From contig JAGAAS010000089.1 in NCBI GenBank assembly GCA_017615125.1, positions 1-64,000 of the forward strand: a stretch of DNA of 64,000 bases. Direction: 5' to 3'. The DNA is from Bacteroidaceae bacterium. Its GTDB lineage: Bacteria; Bacteroidota; Bacteroidia; Bacteroidales; Bacteroidaceae. The notes beneath the pieces are model-generated. The model worked only from the letters and a program-made list of their open reading frames with translations, was not told where the DNA came from and ran no database searches. Of the stretch, positions 25,591 to 34,123 are shown one piece after another; within the stretch, counting starts at the first letter, position 1; the number at the start of each line of letters is the position of its first letter. Position numbers and translations under genes: made by a program.

Positions 25591-27558
25591 GTGGACTCCT
25601 TTATTGTATCTGCAAGAAAATACCGCCCAGCAACGTTCGACACCGTCGTCGGTCAAAAGGGCCTTACGACAACGCTGAAGAATGCCATCAGGGAGAACAA
25701 GCTGGCGCATGCCTATTTGTTCTGCGGGCCGAGGGGCGTGGGAAAGACAACCTGCGCACGCATCTTCGCCAAGACTATCAACTGCGAGCACATGACGGCG
25801 GAGGGCGAAGCCTGCAACGAATGTGAATCGTGCCGCTCGTTCAACGAGGGGCGCTCGTTCAACATCCATGAATTGGACGCCGCCAGCAACAATTCCGTCG
25901 ACGACATCCGCAACCTCATCGAGCAAGTGCGCATTCCGCCCCAGATTGGCAAGTATAAAGTGTTCATCATCGACGAGGTGCACATGCTCTCGACACAAGC
26001 CTTCAACGCCTTCCTGAAAACGCTGGAGGAGCCGCCTGCATACGCCAAGTTCATCCTTGCTACCACCGAGCGGCAAAAGGTGCTCCCTACCATCCTTAGC
26101 CGATGCCAGACGTACGACTTTTATCGCATCAGCATCAACGACATCGTGCAGCATCTGGCTGAAGTAGCCCAGAAAGAGGGTGTGAAAGCCGATGCGGATG
26201 CCTTGAATGTCATTGCGCAGAAAGCCGACGGAGGCATGCGCGACGCACTCTCGCTCTTCGATCAGATGGTGAGCTACTCGCAGGGAAACCTCACCTACAA
26301 GAGCGTCATTGACAATCTCAACATCCTCGACTACGACTACTTCTTCCGCTTTACGGATATGTTCCTCCAGAACAAGACGGCTGACTGCCTGCTTCTCTTC
26401 AACGAGATTTTGCAGCGCGGCTTCGACGGGGGGAACTTCATCGGGAGCCTCGCCCAGCACTTCCGCGACTTGCTCGTAAGCAAGGATATCGTCACCCTTC
26501 CCCTGCTCGATGTTAGCGAGGATATGCTAAAACGGTACAAAGAGCAGGTAGAGAAATGTTCTCAGAAGTTCTTATACAGGGCAATGAAGCTCTGCAACGA
26601 CTGCGACTTGAAGTACAGGGACAGCAAGAACAAACGATTGCTTGTTGAGCTCACACTCATCCAACTCTCCCAGCTAACGGAGGATAACGAAGACGACGAT
26701 GCCAGCGCGGGGCGCCGCCCCGCACATCTTAAACCTATCTTCGGGACGGCTTCTGCTGCCGTCTCTCAAGGACTACCGAATAACAGTAAGCCGTCCTCTC
26801 CCGCTCCCGCCACCAAGCAACAGGCAAAAGTTGCGGCTCCAGCCTCTGCTGCCGAACAGACACAACCCGTTCCGCTACAGGCATCCCACGAAAAAGCCAA
26901 AGCCTCCTCCGCAGGAACACAAGAAAGCAACAATGTAACAGAAACAACGCAGAGTGCTTCTGCGTCTTACGCTAATGGAAACACAGCGACGCCTCTTTCG
27001 GCAGCCTCAAGCCAAGCAAATACTACTCCTGCCGCGAAGGATGCTCCCAATGCATCGTCGTTCTCTCCTACTATATCGAAAATAGGAACCGTTTCCATAA
27101 AAGTTAAACGCGCTGCAGCACAAGTTCAAGCTTCAACAGAAGCAGCTTCCTCAGAAAAAGCGCCGCTCAGTACGGATTCCGAAACAGGCGATAAACCTTT
27201 CTCGTATGACGACTTGGAGACCCTATGGCGTTCCTTTGCCCAAGAGCTACCCAAAGAAGAGGTTGCGCTAGCTCGACGAATGGAGGGTATGCAGCCAACG
27301 CTCTCCGAAGACCAACATACCTTCGCCGTCGTAGCGACAAACAAGCTGATTGAAAAAGAGCTTTTGAATGCCCGCAGCCGTATTGTCGGCTACCTGCGGA
27401 AGCAACTCAACAATCAGCGCATCGAAATGGTTGTCTATCTGCAGGAAACGCAGGAATCGGAGAAGATTCTCTCGCGCTCCGAGCAGTTTCGTGAAATGGC
27501 CGAACAAAACAAATCCCTGAAGCTATTAGCAGAAGCGCTTGACTTAGACTTGGCATAA
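25591..27558 (+). CDS. dnaX: DNA polymerase III subunit gamma/tau
   Basis: 655 residues from GTG 25591, where the protein starts VDSFIVSARKYRPATFDTVVG like other Bacteroidota DnaX. The AAA+ clamp-loader ATPase has Walker A GPRGVGKTT (46-54), a zinc-binding Cys cluster (CEHM...CNECESC), the DEVHMLS Walker B and sensor regions. Residues about 380-530 form an Ala/Ser/Pro/Thr-rich low-complexity linker, and a C-terminal domain (about 540-655) follows. It loads the beta clamp and couples the polymerases. I see no programmed frameshift slippery heptamer, but this was not searched exhaustively. Confidence 0.95.
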   Translation: MDSFIVSARKYRPATFDTVVGQKGLTTTLKNAIRENKLAHAYLFCGPRGVGKTTCARIFAKTINCEHMTAEGEACNECESCRSFNEGRSFNIHELDAASNNSVDDIRNLIEQVRIPPQIGKYKVFIIDEVHMLSTQAFNAFLKTLEEPPAYAKFILATTERQKVLPTILSRCQTYDFYRISINDIVQHLAEVAQKEGVKADADALNVIAQKADGGMRDALSLFDQMVSYSQGNLTYKSVIDNLNILDYDYFFRFTDMFLQNKTADCLLLFNEILQRGFDGGNFIGSLAQHFRDLLVSKDIVTLPLLDVSEDMLKRYKEQVEKCSQKFLYRAMKLCNDCDLKYRDSKNKRLLVELTLIQLSQLTEDNEDDDASAGRRPAHLKPIFGTASAAVSQGLPNNSKPSSPAPATKQQAKVAAPASAAEQTQPVPLQASHEKAKASSAGTQESNNVTETTQSASASYANGNTATPLSAASSQANTTPAAKDAPNASSFSPTISKIGTVSIKVKRAAAQVQASTEAASSEKAPLSTDSETGDKPFSYDDLETLWRSFAQELPKEEVALARRMEGMQPTLSEDQHTFAVVATNKLIEKELLNARSRIVGYLRKQLNNQRIEMVVYLQETQESEKILSRSEQFREMAEQNKSLKLLAEALDLDLA

Positions 27559-27592
27559 TACAGACTCAAGCTCTGCTTTCAGACATAGCGCA

Positions 27593-27635
27593 AAAGAGAG
27601 GAGCCTTCCTAAACGAAGGCTCCTCTCTTTTTATA
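27593..27635. terminator. Bidirectional terminator between dnaX and DUF4295
   Basis: A perfect 16-bp stem, AAAGAGAGGAGCCTTC (27593-27608) / GAAGGCTCCTCTCTTT (27615-27630), with a 6-nt loop and a T tract. Convergent genes on both sides. Confidence 0.9.
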
Positions 27636-27654
27636 TCAAGGATAAAAAACGTGA

Positions 27655-27807
27655 TTACTTCTTAACGTACTCCTGTACCTTCTCGGCAGGAACCATTTCC
27701 TCCTGGAAAATGTAAGCACCAGTCTTCGGAGACTTCACCATCTTGATGACCTTAGCGTAAGAGCTTGACTTACCGGTCTGAAGAGATGCAACAGCTTTCT
27801 TTGCCAT
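27655..27807 (-). CDS. DUF4295 small ribosome-associated protein
   Basis: 50 residues: starts MAKKAVASLQTGKSSSYAK and ends EKVQEYVKK. Strongly basic. This is the Bacteroidota-restricted DUF4295 family encoded after rpmB and rpmG. I recall that a protein of this kind was seen as an extra large-subunit protein (named bL38) in a Flavobacterium ribosome structure; that link is from memory. Third gene of rpmB-rpmG-DUF4295, 24 bp after rpmG. Confidence 0.88.
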   Translation of the reverse strand: MAKKAVASLQTGKSSSYAKVIKMVKSPKTGAYIFQEEMVPAEKVQEYVKK

Positions 27808-27831
27808 AGTAGAATCTTTTTATTGAAAAAA

Positions 27832-28020
27832 TTACTTTATTTCCTTATGAATAGTCATGCGCTTGAGATAGGGGTTGTACTTCTTCAACTCCAGGCGCTC
27901 TGTCGTATTCTTGCGGTTCTTGGTGGTGATGTAACGCGACATGCCGGGAACACCGCTTTCCTTCTGCTCAGTACACTCAAGGATAACCTGTACTCTATTG
28001 CCTTTTACTTTCTTTGCCAT
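27832..28020 (-). CDS. rpmG: 50S ribosomal protein L33
   Basis: 62 residues starting [20 protein letters not shown], then [20 protein letters not shown] and [15 protein letters not shown], standard L33. Only one Cys is present, so this is the zinc-free (C-) type of L33. It is 19 bp after rpmB. Confidence 0.97.
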   Translation of the reverse strand: MAKKVKGNRVQVILECTEQKESGVPGMSRYITTKNRKNTTERLELKKYNPYLKRMTIHKEIK

Positions 28021-28039
28021 AACGTGGTTCCTCTTTGAA

Positions 28040-28300
28040 TTAGTCTAAAACCTTTATATCATTCCAATCACAGTAGCCCTTTTCCACAGCTTCCGTAAGC
28101 GCTGCATCCAAGCCTTTTCTGTTGATAATACGCAGACCAGCGGCGCTCAAGCGTAGCTGAATCCAGCAGTCCTGCTCTACATAGTAGAACTTCTTCGTAA
28201 ACAGATTCACATCAAACGTACGTTTTGTTCTTCTCTTTGAATGTGAAACGTTATTGCCAATCATGGCCTTCTTACCGGTAATTTGACAAATCTTCGACAT
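28040..28300 (-). CDS. rpmB: 50S ribosomal protein L28
   Basis: 86 residues starting [20 protein letters not shown] with [13 protein letters not shown], the L28 signature. It lacks the two zinc CxxC pairs of some L28 forms. First gene of rpmB-rpmG-DUF4295, preceded by a leader of about 130 nt. Confidence 0.97.
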   Translation of the reverse strand: MSKICQITGKKAMIGNNVSHSKRRTKRTFDVNLFTKKFYYVEQDCWIQLRLSAAGLRIINRKGLDAALTEAVEKGYCDWNDIKVLD

Positions 28301-28432
28301 TTCTATCTTATCTTTCTTAAGTTATTATATCTTCTTTCAGGGGAAGTAGTTTCCAGACCCATACATTTAGCATCCAATGCACAAATCAGGTTTTACTTGC
28401 CTGCTTTTTCCGACTTTGTAAAAATCAGCGTG

Positions 28433-28464
28433 CAAAGTAACTGCTTTTTCCCCGAACTTGCAAA
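28433..28464 (-). promoter_or_regulatory. Promoter of rpmB-rpmG-DUF4295
   Basis: Minus strand: TTTG (28461-28464), 20-nt spacer, TTACTTTG (28433-28440). One mismatch in the -7 box. The resulting leader of about 128 nt before rpmB is long for this genome and could hold ribosomal-protein feedback control, though I see no clear structure. Confidence 0.55.
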
Positions 28465-28489
28465 TTATTTGGCAATTAATTTTGAAAAA

Positions 28490-28993
28490 TCATTCGTTTT
28501 TCTCGCTTTTCAGGAAATCTGAGAGCAAACGAAGGGCATTTAATATAGCATTCCGCGTATTTTTGCTCCTTCCTCGATCCAAATCGCCGAAACGAAATGT
28601 GGCAAAACGCCCCTTTTTATTCACTACTGCAATCCAAACCGTGCAGACAGGATTTTCCGGTGTTCCGCCTGAAGGGCCTGTCACTCCCGAAGTAGAGATG
28701 CCTATTTCAGCATCAAAAACGCGGATTGCCCCTCTTGCCATTTCCAACACAGTTGCTTCGCTCACAACACCTTCTTCATCCAATGTCGTCGGGCTTACAT
28801 GCAACACGTTTCGCTTCGCTTCCGTCGCATAGGCTACTACTCCGCCCTTCACCACAGCCGAACTGCCGCTCACAGAAGTAAGAGCTGCTGCGATTCCACC
28901 TCCGGTACAACTCTCAGCCGTAGCAATAGAACGATTTTGTTCTATCAGTGTGGTAACAACAGCGAGAGCTCTTCGCGCAATAATCTTGTCCAT
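28490..28993 (-). CDS. pncC: Nicotinamide-nucleotide amidase (CinA C-terminal domain)
   Basis: 167 residues, a stand-alone CinA C-terminal domain. It hydrolyses nicotinamide mononucleotide to nicotinate mononucleotide, recycling pyridine nucleotides. Signatures are ATAESCTGGGIAAALTSVSG (catalytic Ser region), GGVVAYATEAKRNVLHV and GISTSGVTGPSGGTPENPVC. The N-terminal ADP-ribose pyrophosphatase-like half of full CinA is absent, as is common. It starts 24 bp downstream of tsaD in the same direction. Confidence 0.93.
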   Translation of the reverse strand: MDKIIARRALAVVTTLIEQNRSIATAESCTGGGIAAALTSVSGSSAVVKGGVVAYATEAKRNVLHVSPTTLDEEGVVSEATVLEMARGAIRVFDAEIGISTSGVTGPSGGTPENPVCTVWIAVVNKKGRFATFRFGDLDRGRSKNTRNAILNALRLLSDFLKSEKNE

Positions 28994-29017
28994 AATAGCA
29001 GGATAAACAAAATGAAC

Positions 29018-30058
29018 CTACAAGGCTACTCTCGAGAAGGCTGGTTTGTCGATAGAGCAGAAATCACCATCCAGATATTTGTAATACCCTGTGATAGCAA
29101 TCATTGCCGCATTGTCTGTCGTAAAACCGAACTTGGGGATGAATACTTCCCAATGATACCGTTTGGCATAGTCGTAAAACGCATTCCGAAGGCCTGTATT
29201 AGCGCTGACTCCTCCTGCGACAGCCACCTGTCGTATGCCCAAATCCTTTACCGCCAAGCGGAGCTTCTTCATCAGGATATCAACGACAGCATATTCCAGC
29301 GAGGCAGCGAGGTCTTCCTTGTGATGTTCGATGAATTGCGGGTCTTCCTTCAACTGATCCCTCAGAAAATAGAGGAACGATGTTTTCAGCCCGCTGAAAC
29401 TGTAGTCGTAGCCAGGAATGTTCGGCCTGCTGAACGTAAACGCCTTTGGGTTCCCTTGACGCGCGAGCCTGTCGATGATGGGTCCTCCAGGATAGCCGAG
29501 CCCCATCACCTTCGAACACTTGTCTATCGCCTCTCCCGCAGCATCGTCGATAGTCTGCCCGATTACCTGCATATCGTTGTATGCCTTCACGAGCACGATT
29601 TGGGAATTTCCCCCGCTCACGAGCAGGCAGAGGAAAGGAAAAGACGGCTTGGCGCGTTCCACATCTTTTTCATCGATGAAATGAGCCAACACGTGTCCTT
29701 GGAGATGATTCACATCCACCATCGGAATACCGAGCGCACGAGCCATTCCCTTTGCGAAGGAAACACCCACAAGCAGCGAACCCATCAGGCCAGGCCCACG
29801 CGTAAAAGCGATAGCCGACAAATCCGACTTATCCACGCCTGCTTGTTTGAGCGCCTGATCAACAACAGGGACAATGTTCTGCTCATGAGCACGAGAGGCA
29901 AGTTCCGGCACTACTCCACCAAAGTTTTCGTGAACAGCCTGACTCGCTGTAACGTTCGACAGCAGCACCCCATTACGGATAACGGCAGCCGACGTGTCGT
30001 CGCACGACGATTCTATTCCCAGTATTACAACGTCCTTCTTATCGTTCGTCAAATCCAT
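29018..30058 (-). CDS. tsaD: tRNA N6-adenosine threonylcarbamoyltransferase
   Basis: 346 residues. Transfers the threonylcarbamoyl group to A37 of ANN-decoding tRNAs, with TsaB and TsaE. The fold shows ILGIESSCDDTSAAVI, metal-binding His residues in SRAHEQNIVPVV (HxxxH context), LVSGGNSQIVLV and VAVAGGVSANTGLR. The partner tsaC is also in this window at about 43.6 kb. A -7 box, TACTTTTG at 30077-30084, precedes the start. Confidence 0.96.
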   Translation of the reverse strand: MDLTNDKKDVVILGIESSCDDTSAAVIRNGVLLSNVTASQAVHENFGGVVPELASRAHEQNIVPVVDQALKQAGVDKSDLSAIAFTRGPGLMGSLLVGVSFAKGMARALGIPMVDVNHLQGHVLAHFIDEKDVERAKPSFPFLCLLVSGGNSQIVLVKAYNDMQVIGQTIDDAAGEAIDKCSKVMGLGYPGGPIIDRLARQGNPKAFTFSRPNIPGYDYSFSGLKTSFLYFLRDQLKEDPQFIEHHKEDLAASLEYAVVDILMKKLRLAVKDLGIRQVAVAGGVSANTGLRNAFYDYAKRYHWEVFIPKFGFTTDNAAMIAITGYYKYLDGDFCSIDKPAFSRVAL

Positions 30059-30240
30059 ACCTTTTTAAATATGTCGCAAAAGTAACTATAAAAAACGAGA
30101 AAAGAAGACAACTCTCGTTTTTTTGTAGCCATTCATTTCCTTCTCTTCCTCCTTCAAAAGTTTCGATTTTGCACAAAGGAGCCAAAGAATACTAACAAAT
30201 CGTAGCCATTTTGCCATCTTTTCCAAAATATCATTCATTT

Positions 30241-30274
30241 TTTGCGTGAAATACAAAATAGATTGATACCTTTG
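30241..30274 (+). promoter_or_regulatory. Promoter of the ligase/ACT operon
   Basis: TTTG (30241-30244), 22-nt spacer, TACCTTTG (30267-30274). The -7 box is perfect; the spacer is slightly long. Confidence 0.55.
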
Positions 30275-30311
30275 CGCCGCAAAACGAAAAGACTCCCACC
30301 TAAGAAGAGAA

Positions 30312-31622
30312 ATGAAATACTGGAACGAGCAAATGGAATGCATGGATTCCGAGTCCATGCGGAAACTTCAGAGCGAAAGGCTCAAACGGATAGTACGCTA
30401 TACATACGAGCGGGTTAAGTTCTACCGCGAGAGGATGGACGAGGCAGGCGTGACGCCCGACGACATCCAGACGATTGACGACATCAGCAAGCTCCCCTTC
30501 ATGCAGAAGAAAGACTTGCGAGAGTACTACCCTACCGACACCTTTGCGGTTCCAGTAAGAGATATCGCCCGATTCCACGCCTCAAGCGGGACGACGGGCA
30601 AACCTATCGTCGCAGGATACACCGTTCACGACCTTGACTGCTGGGCAGAGGGCGTCGCACGCTGCCTTACCGCCTACGGCGTGACAAAAGACGATGTCGT
30701 GCAAGTCTCCTACGGCTACGGACTGTTCACAGGAGGCCTGGGCGCGCACGACGGCGCGGGCAAGATAGGATGTGCCGTCCTTCCCACATCGTCAGGCAAC
30801 ACAGCCAAGCAAATTATGCTCATGAAAGACTTGGGAGCTACCTGCCTTTGCTGCACGCCCTCCTACGCGCTTTTCCTTGCCGAAACGATTGAGAATACCC
30901 CCGACTTCGACGTCAGGGACTTGAAGCTCCGCGTGGGAGTCTTCGGCGCCGAACCTTGGACGGAAGGTATGCGCCAAGCCCTTCAGGAGAAGCTCCGCAT
31001 CCGCGCCTACGACATCTACGGACTTACCGAAGTGAGCGGGCCGGGCGTCGGAGGCGAATGCGAGTACCAGAACGGCACACACCTCTGGGAAGATATGTTC
31101 TACCCCGAAATCATTGACCCTGTGACACTTCAGCCCGTTGAAGACGGAAAAGAGGGCGAGCTGGTATTCACTACCCTCACGAAGGAGGGTATGCCCGTCA
31201 TCCGCTACAGGACTCGCGACTTGACACGTCTTATAAGGGGGCGCTGCGAATGCGGGCGTACCGCCGTACGGATGGACAAGATCCTGGGACGCTCCGACGA
31301 CATGCTCATCATACGCGGAGTCAACGTGTTCCCCTCGCAAGTCGAGGCTGTCATCATGGAAATGCCCGAAGTCACGGGGCAGTACTTCATTACTGTAGAC
31401 AGAGTCAACAACATCGACACCTTTGACATCGACATCGAACTGAGGCCCGACTACTACGGCGACAACCTTGCCACGATTGAGAGAGCAAAGTCGCACCTCT
31501 CCGAGCGGCTCGTGAGCGTGCTGGGAATAAAGCCCACGCTCCACATCGTTGAGCCCGGAAGCATCGAGCGCTCGATGGGCAAAGCCAAGCATGTCGACGA
31601 CAAGCGCAAGTTTAAGAACTAA
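30312..31622 (+). CDS. Phenylacetate-CoA ligase-like acyl-CoA synthetase (PaaK)
   Basis: 436 residues, ANL superfamily. It activates an aryl acid such as phenylacetate or indoleacetate with ATP and CoA. The P-loop-like FHASSGTTGKPIVAGYT, the motif YDIYGLTEVSGPGVGGEC, and the C-terminal lysine region SIERSMGKAKHVDDKR are all present. The partner ACT-domain gene follows by 20 bp, a pairing typical of anaerobes, where it is linked to reversible formation or use of aromatic amino-acid-derived acids. Substrate inferred, not shown. Confidence 0.9.
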   Translation: MKYWNEQMECMDSESMRKLQSERLKRIVRYTYERVKFYRERMDEAGVTPDDIQTIDDISKLPFMQKKDLREYYPTDTFAVPVRDIARFHASSGTTGKPIVAGYTVHDLDCWAEGVARCLTAYGVTKDDVVQVSYGYGLFTGGLGAHDGAGKIGCAVLPTSSGNTAKQIMLMKDLGATCLCCTPSYALFLAETIENTPDFDVRDLKLRVGVFGAEPWTEGMRQALQEKLRIRAYDIYGLTEVSGPGVGGECEYQNGTHLWEDMFYPEIIDPVTLQPVEDGKEGELVFTTLTKEGMPVIRYRTRDLTRLIRGRCECGRTAVRMDKILGRSDDMLIIRGVNVFPSQVEAVIMEMPEVTGQYFITVDRVNNIDTFDIDIELRPDYYGDNLATIERAKSHLSERLVSVLGIKPTLHIVEPGSIERSMGKAKHVDDKRKFKN

Positions 31623-31642
31623 CACCATAAAAAGACAAAGAT

Positions 31643-32044
31643 ATGATTACGAAACAACTATCCATCTTCCTTCAGAACAAGCTCGGGCGCTTTGCCCAAG
31701 TAGCCTCCATCCTGGGAGAAGCAGGACTCAACATGCGGGCGTTTACCGTAACCGAAAATGCCGATTACGGCATCGTGCGCCTTATCGTAGAAGACGTCGA
31801 GAAGGCTGTGGAGACGCTGCGCGCCGGATCTTTTGCCGTAAACCTTACTGACGTCGTTGTCATCAGCATTCCCGACAAGCCGGGAATACTAGCCGAGTAC
31901 ATGCGCACTTTGGCCGACGAAAACATTTTCATCGAATACATGTATGCCTTCTCGAGCAACTCGCATGCCAACGTCGTCATCAAGAGCAACGACAACCAGC
32001 GCTGCAACGCCCTTCTCGAAAGCAAACAGTCGGAAACACTCTAA
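31643..32044 (+). CDS. Tandem ACT-domain protein
   Basis: 133 residues made of two ACT folds: ITKQLSIFLQNKLGRFAQVA in the first half and VVVISIPDKPGILAEYMRTL in the second. ACT domains bind amino acids and regulate partner enzymes. It lies 20 bp after the ligase gene, so it may sense an aromatic amino acid to control that ligase. Confidence 0.9.
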   Translation: MITKQLSIFLQNKLGRFAQVASILGEAGLNMRAFTVTENADYGIVRLIVEDVEKAVETLRAGSFAVNLTDVVVISIPDKPGILAEYMRTLADENIFIEYMYAFSSNSHANVVIKSNDNQRCNALLESKQSETL

Positions 32045-32068
32045 CAACACTTAACAATAAAACGCACG

Positions 32069-32105
32069 AAAGCCCCTTCCGTACCGACGGAAAGGGCTTT
32101 TTTTC
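32069..32105 (+). terminator. Terminator of the ligase/ACT operon
   Basis: AAAGCCC-C-TTCCGT / ACGGAA-A-GGGCTTT with a 4-nt loop, followed by TTTTTTT. Confidence 0.85.
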
Positions 32106-32134
32106 ACTACACTTAGTTAACGAAAACCTTTATA

Positions 32135-32209
32135 CCTTCACGAAGGCACACGTTCTCCTTCACGAAGGAACACGTTAGCCAACGTGAAGGAACACGTGTG
32201 CCTTCGTGA
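32135..32209. repeat. Triple 22-bp tandem array B
   Basis: Three consecutive 22-bp units start at 32135, 32157 and 32179, then a partial CCTTCGTGA. Units 1 and 2 share CCTTCACGAAGG and CACGTT; unit 3 starts CCAACGTGAAGG. TCACGAAGGCACACGT (32138-32153) is repeated inverted as ACGTGTGCCTTCGTGA (32194-32209), so the array can fold as one long hairpin. Lies between the ACT and rmlC 3' ends. Confidence 0.85.
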
Positions 32210-32244
32210 TGTCAAAACAACTATCTTTGGGAAAAAGTAAGTGC

Positions 32245-32283
32245 ATAAGTAAAACAAGGCCGGCTCTTTGGGAGCCAGCCTTG
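32245..32283 (-). terminator. Terminator of rmlC
   Basis: On the minus strand, CAAGGCTGGCTC / GAGCCGGCCTTG with a 5-nt loop and one mismatch, followed by TTTTACTT. Confidence 0.8.
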
Positions 32284-32311
32284 AATCAAGGGGTAAGTTT
32301 TACCCAGTTTA

Positions 32312-32857
32312 TTAGAACTTTTCTGCTTCCTCAAAGGAGACGGCACGAAGGTCCTTTGGCGAGAGCAGCATCTCGTCGGAGGAGATGGGCCACTCAATGC
32401 CTATCGTCGGGTCGTCGAAGCGTATCGACGCCTCGCTTTGGGGCGCATACAGATTGTCGCACTTATAGGTGAAGACAGCCTCATCGCTCAGCACGAGGAA
32501 TCCGTGCGCGAATCCGCGCGGAATGAAGAGCTGCTGCTTGTTTTCTCCGCTGAGTTCAACAGCAACATATTTGCCGAACGTGGGAGAGCTGCGCCGCAGG
32601 TCGACAGCTACATCGAGCACGCTTCCCCTGATGACGCGCACCAGCTTGGCCTGACTGAACGCGCCGCGCTGATAATGCAGCCCGCGAAGCACTCCTCGCG
32701 ACGATTTCGACTCGTTGTCCTGCACGAAGCACACAGAACCCACATGCTCCTCGAAGTCCCCCTGCCGGAACGTCTCCATAAAGTACCCGCGCGCATCCTC
32801 AAACACCCTCGGACGAAGGATCAGCACGCCCTCCACATCTGTCTTAATGTATTCCAT
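32312..32857 (-). CDS. rfbC: dTDP-4-dehydrorhamnose 3,5-epimerase
   Basis: 181 residues from ATG 32857 (MEYIKTDVEGVLILRPRVF). Third step of dTDP-L-rhamnose synthesis. The RmlC cupin motifs FVQDNESKSSRGVLRGLHYQ, the catalytic-region KLVRVIRGSVLDVAVDLRRS and FIPRGFAHGFLVLSD are complete. An in-frame frame extending to 32986 crosses the -7 box TATCTTTG (32884-32891) and is not used. rmlD lies 13 kb away, and rmlA and rmlB are not in this window. Confidence 0.95.
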   Translation of the reverse strand: MEYIKTDVEGVLILRPRVFEDARGYFMETFRQGDFEEHVGSVCFVQDNESKSSRGVLRGLHYQRGAFSQAKLVRVIRGSVLDVAVDLRRSSPTFGKYVAVELSGENKQQLFIPRGFAHGFLVLSDEAVFTYKCDNLYAPQSEASIRFDDPTIGIEWPISSDEMLLSPKDLRAVSFEEAEKF

Positions 32858-32883
32858 AGACTGCATCTGAACGTTTAGCGGGA

Positions 32884-32891
32884 CAAAGATA
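32884..32891 (-). promoter_or_regulatory. -7 box of rmlC
   Basis: Minus-strand TATCTTTG, about 27 bp upstream of the ATG at 32857. No good -33 box. It decides the start. Confidence 0.45.
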
Positions 32892-33036
32892 CGAAAAAAC
32901 GAAGAAAGCAGCGCCTTTTCCTTGATTTCTTTCAAAAATATCTTCTCCGAACGAGGGAGCCGACAAGGGTTTGAAAATTTTTCCACAATTTGATGAAAAA
33001 AAAGTCCCCGAACACGGATAGTTTGAAAAAATATCC

Positions 33037-33044
33037 TATATTTG
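33037..33044 (+). promoter_or_regulatory. -7 box immediately before the HU/SPOR gene
   Basis: TATATTTG at 33037-33044, only 5 nt before the GTG at 33050, so the mRNA should be leaderless or nearly so. The -33 position lacks a TTTG; a TTTG at 33022 is too close. Confidence 0.5.
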
Positions 33045-33049
33045 CATCC

Positions 33050-34111
33050 GTGGAAAAACTAGGAAAACATATCGAAACGCTCCTGCGCGAAAACGACTGC
33101 GTCATCCTGCCCGGGTTTGGCGGATTCATCGTTCATCCCGTCGCCGCCCGCTATATAGAAGAGGAGCGCCTGTTCTTCCCCCCTGCCCGCACCGTTGCCT
33201 TCAACAACAGGCTCACCGAGAACGACGGCCTTCTGGCGCACAGCTACATGAGCGAGAACCAAGTAGGCTATCACGCCGCTTGCCGAATGATGGAGAAAGC
33301 CATCGATGCCCTCTCCGACACGCTGGCAGCGGAAGGCGAAGCTTCGCTTCCCGGCGTCGGGACCTTCCAGCAGGACATTCAGAGCAACATCCGCTTCACG
33401 GCCGATCAGGAAATCATCGAGACTCCCTTCCTCACTGGGCTGGATGCCGTTGGAATGAGCACACTTGCAGCCTTGCAGGCCGACAGGGAACTTGCCGAAG
33501 CAGCGGTGCCGTCGCAGCCCGTCATCACGACATCTCAGAAGACCATCGACATCCATATCGGCAAGCGCTTCATCCACACCATCTCGGCTGCCGCAGCTGC
33601 CGTGCTCCTGCTAGTGCTCTTTGCCCTTCCTATGAGCAAGGACCAGCAGCCCAATATGGCTGGACTTCCCATGAATACGGGCTCGATGAAGGCAACGACA
33701 GCAACAACCGTCTCCGCGTCCTCCGACTCTCCCGCAGAGAGCAGAACGAGCTACTATCCCTTCGAGACCTATACGACAGCGAAGGAAACTCCTGAGGCTC
33801 CGTCCATTTCAGAAGAAGCTCCCGAGGCAAAGGAGCCGGCAGAAAGCCTTGCCGCCAGCACCGTTGAGACGCCCGAGAAGACCTATCACATCATCATCGC
33901 CAGCCTGCCCAGCGAGCAGAAGGCTGAGCCGCTTGTGAAGAAATATACCGACAAGGGCTTCCCCGATACGCACCTTCTCAAAATCGACAGCTACGTTCGC
34001 GTCGCTCTTGCCTCGTATACCGACAAGGACGAAGCCCTTCGCCATCTGCGCGAGCTCCGAAGAGAGGAAGTCACCAAGCACGCCTGGATACTCACGGAGA
34101 AAAACCAGTAA
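33050..34111 (+). CDS. HU-CCDC81/SPOR domain protein
   Basis: 353 residues from GTG 33050. The N-terminal HU-CCDC81 domains (about 1-140: GKHIETLLRENDCVILPGFG, GFIVHPVAARYIEEERLFFP) precede a membrane helix (about 180-200). A low-complexity Ser/Thr/Glu-rich stretch then leads to a C-terminal SPOR domain (about 280-350) that binds denuded peptidoglycan. The in-frame codons 5' of the GTG overlap the -7 box, and homologues begin MxxLxxHIE, so the GTG is chosen. Probably a divisome- or septum-associated membrane protein. Confidence 0.85.
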   Translation: MEKLGKHIETLLRENDCVILPGFGGFIVHPVAARYIEEERLFFPPARTVAFNNRLTENDGLLAHSYMSENQVGYHAACRMMEKAIDALSDTLAAEGEASLPGVGTFQQDIQSNIRFTADQEIIETPFLTGLDAVGMSTLAALQADRELAEAAVPSQPVITTSQKTIDIHIGKRFIHTISAAAAAVLLLVLFALPMSKDQQPNMAGLPMNTGSMKATTATTVSASSDSPAESRTSYYPFETYTTAKETPEAPSISEEAPEAKEPAESLAASTVETPEKTYHIIIASLPSEQKAEPLVKKYTDKGFPDTHLLKIDSYVRVALASYTDKDEALRHLRELRREEVTKHAWILTEKNQ

Positions 34112-34123
34112 GACATTTCACGC

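Noticed and set aside
28799..30085. 428-codon plus-strand frame opposite pncC and tsaD
   Set aside because: It spans two well-supported minus-strand genes and their gap.
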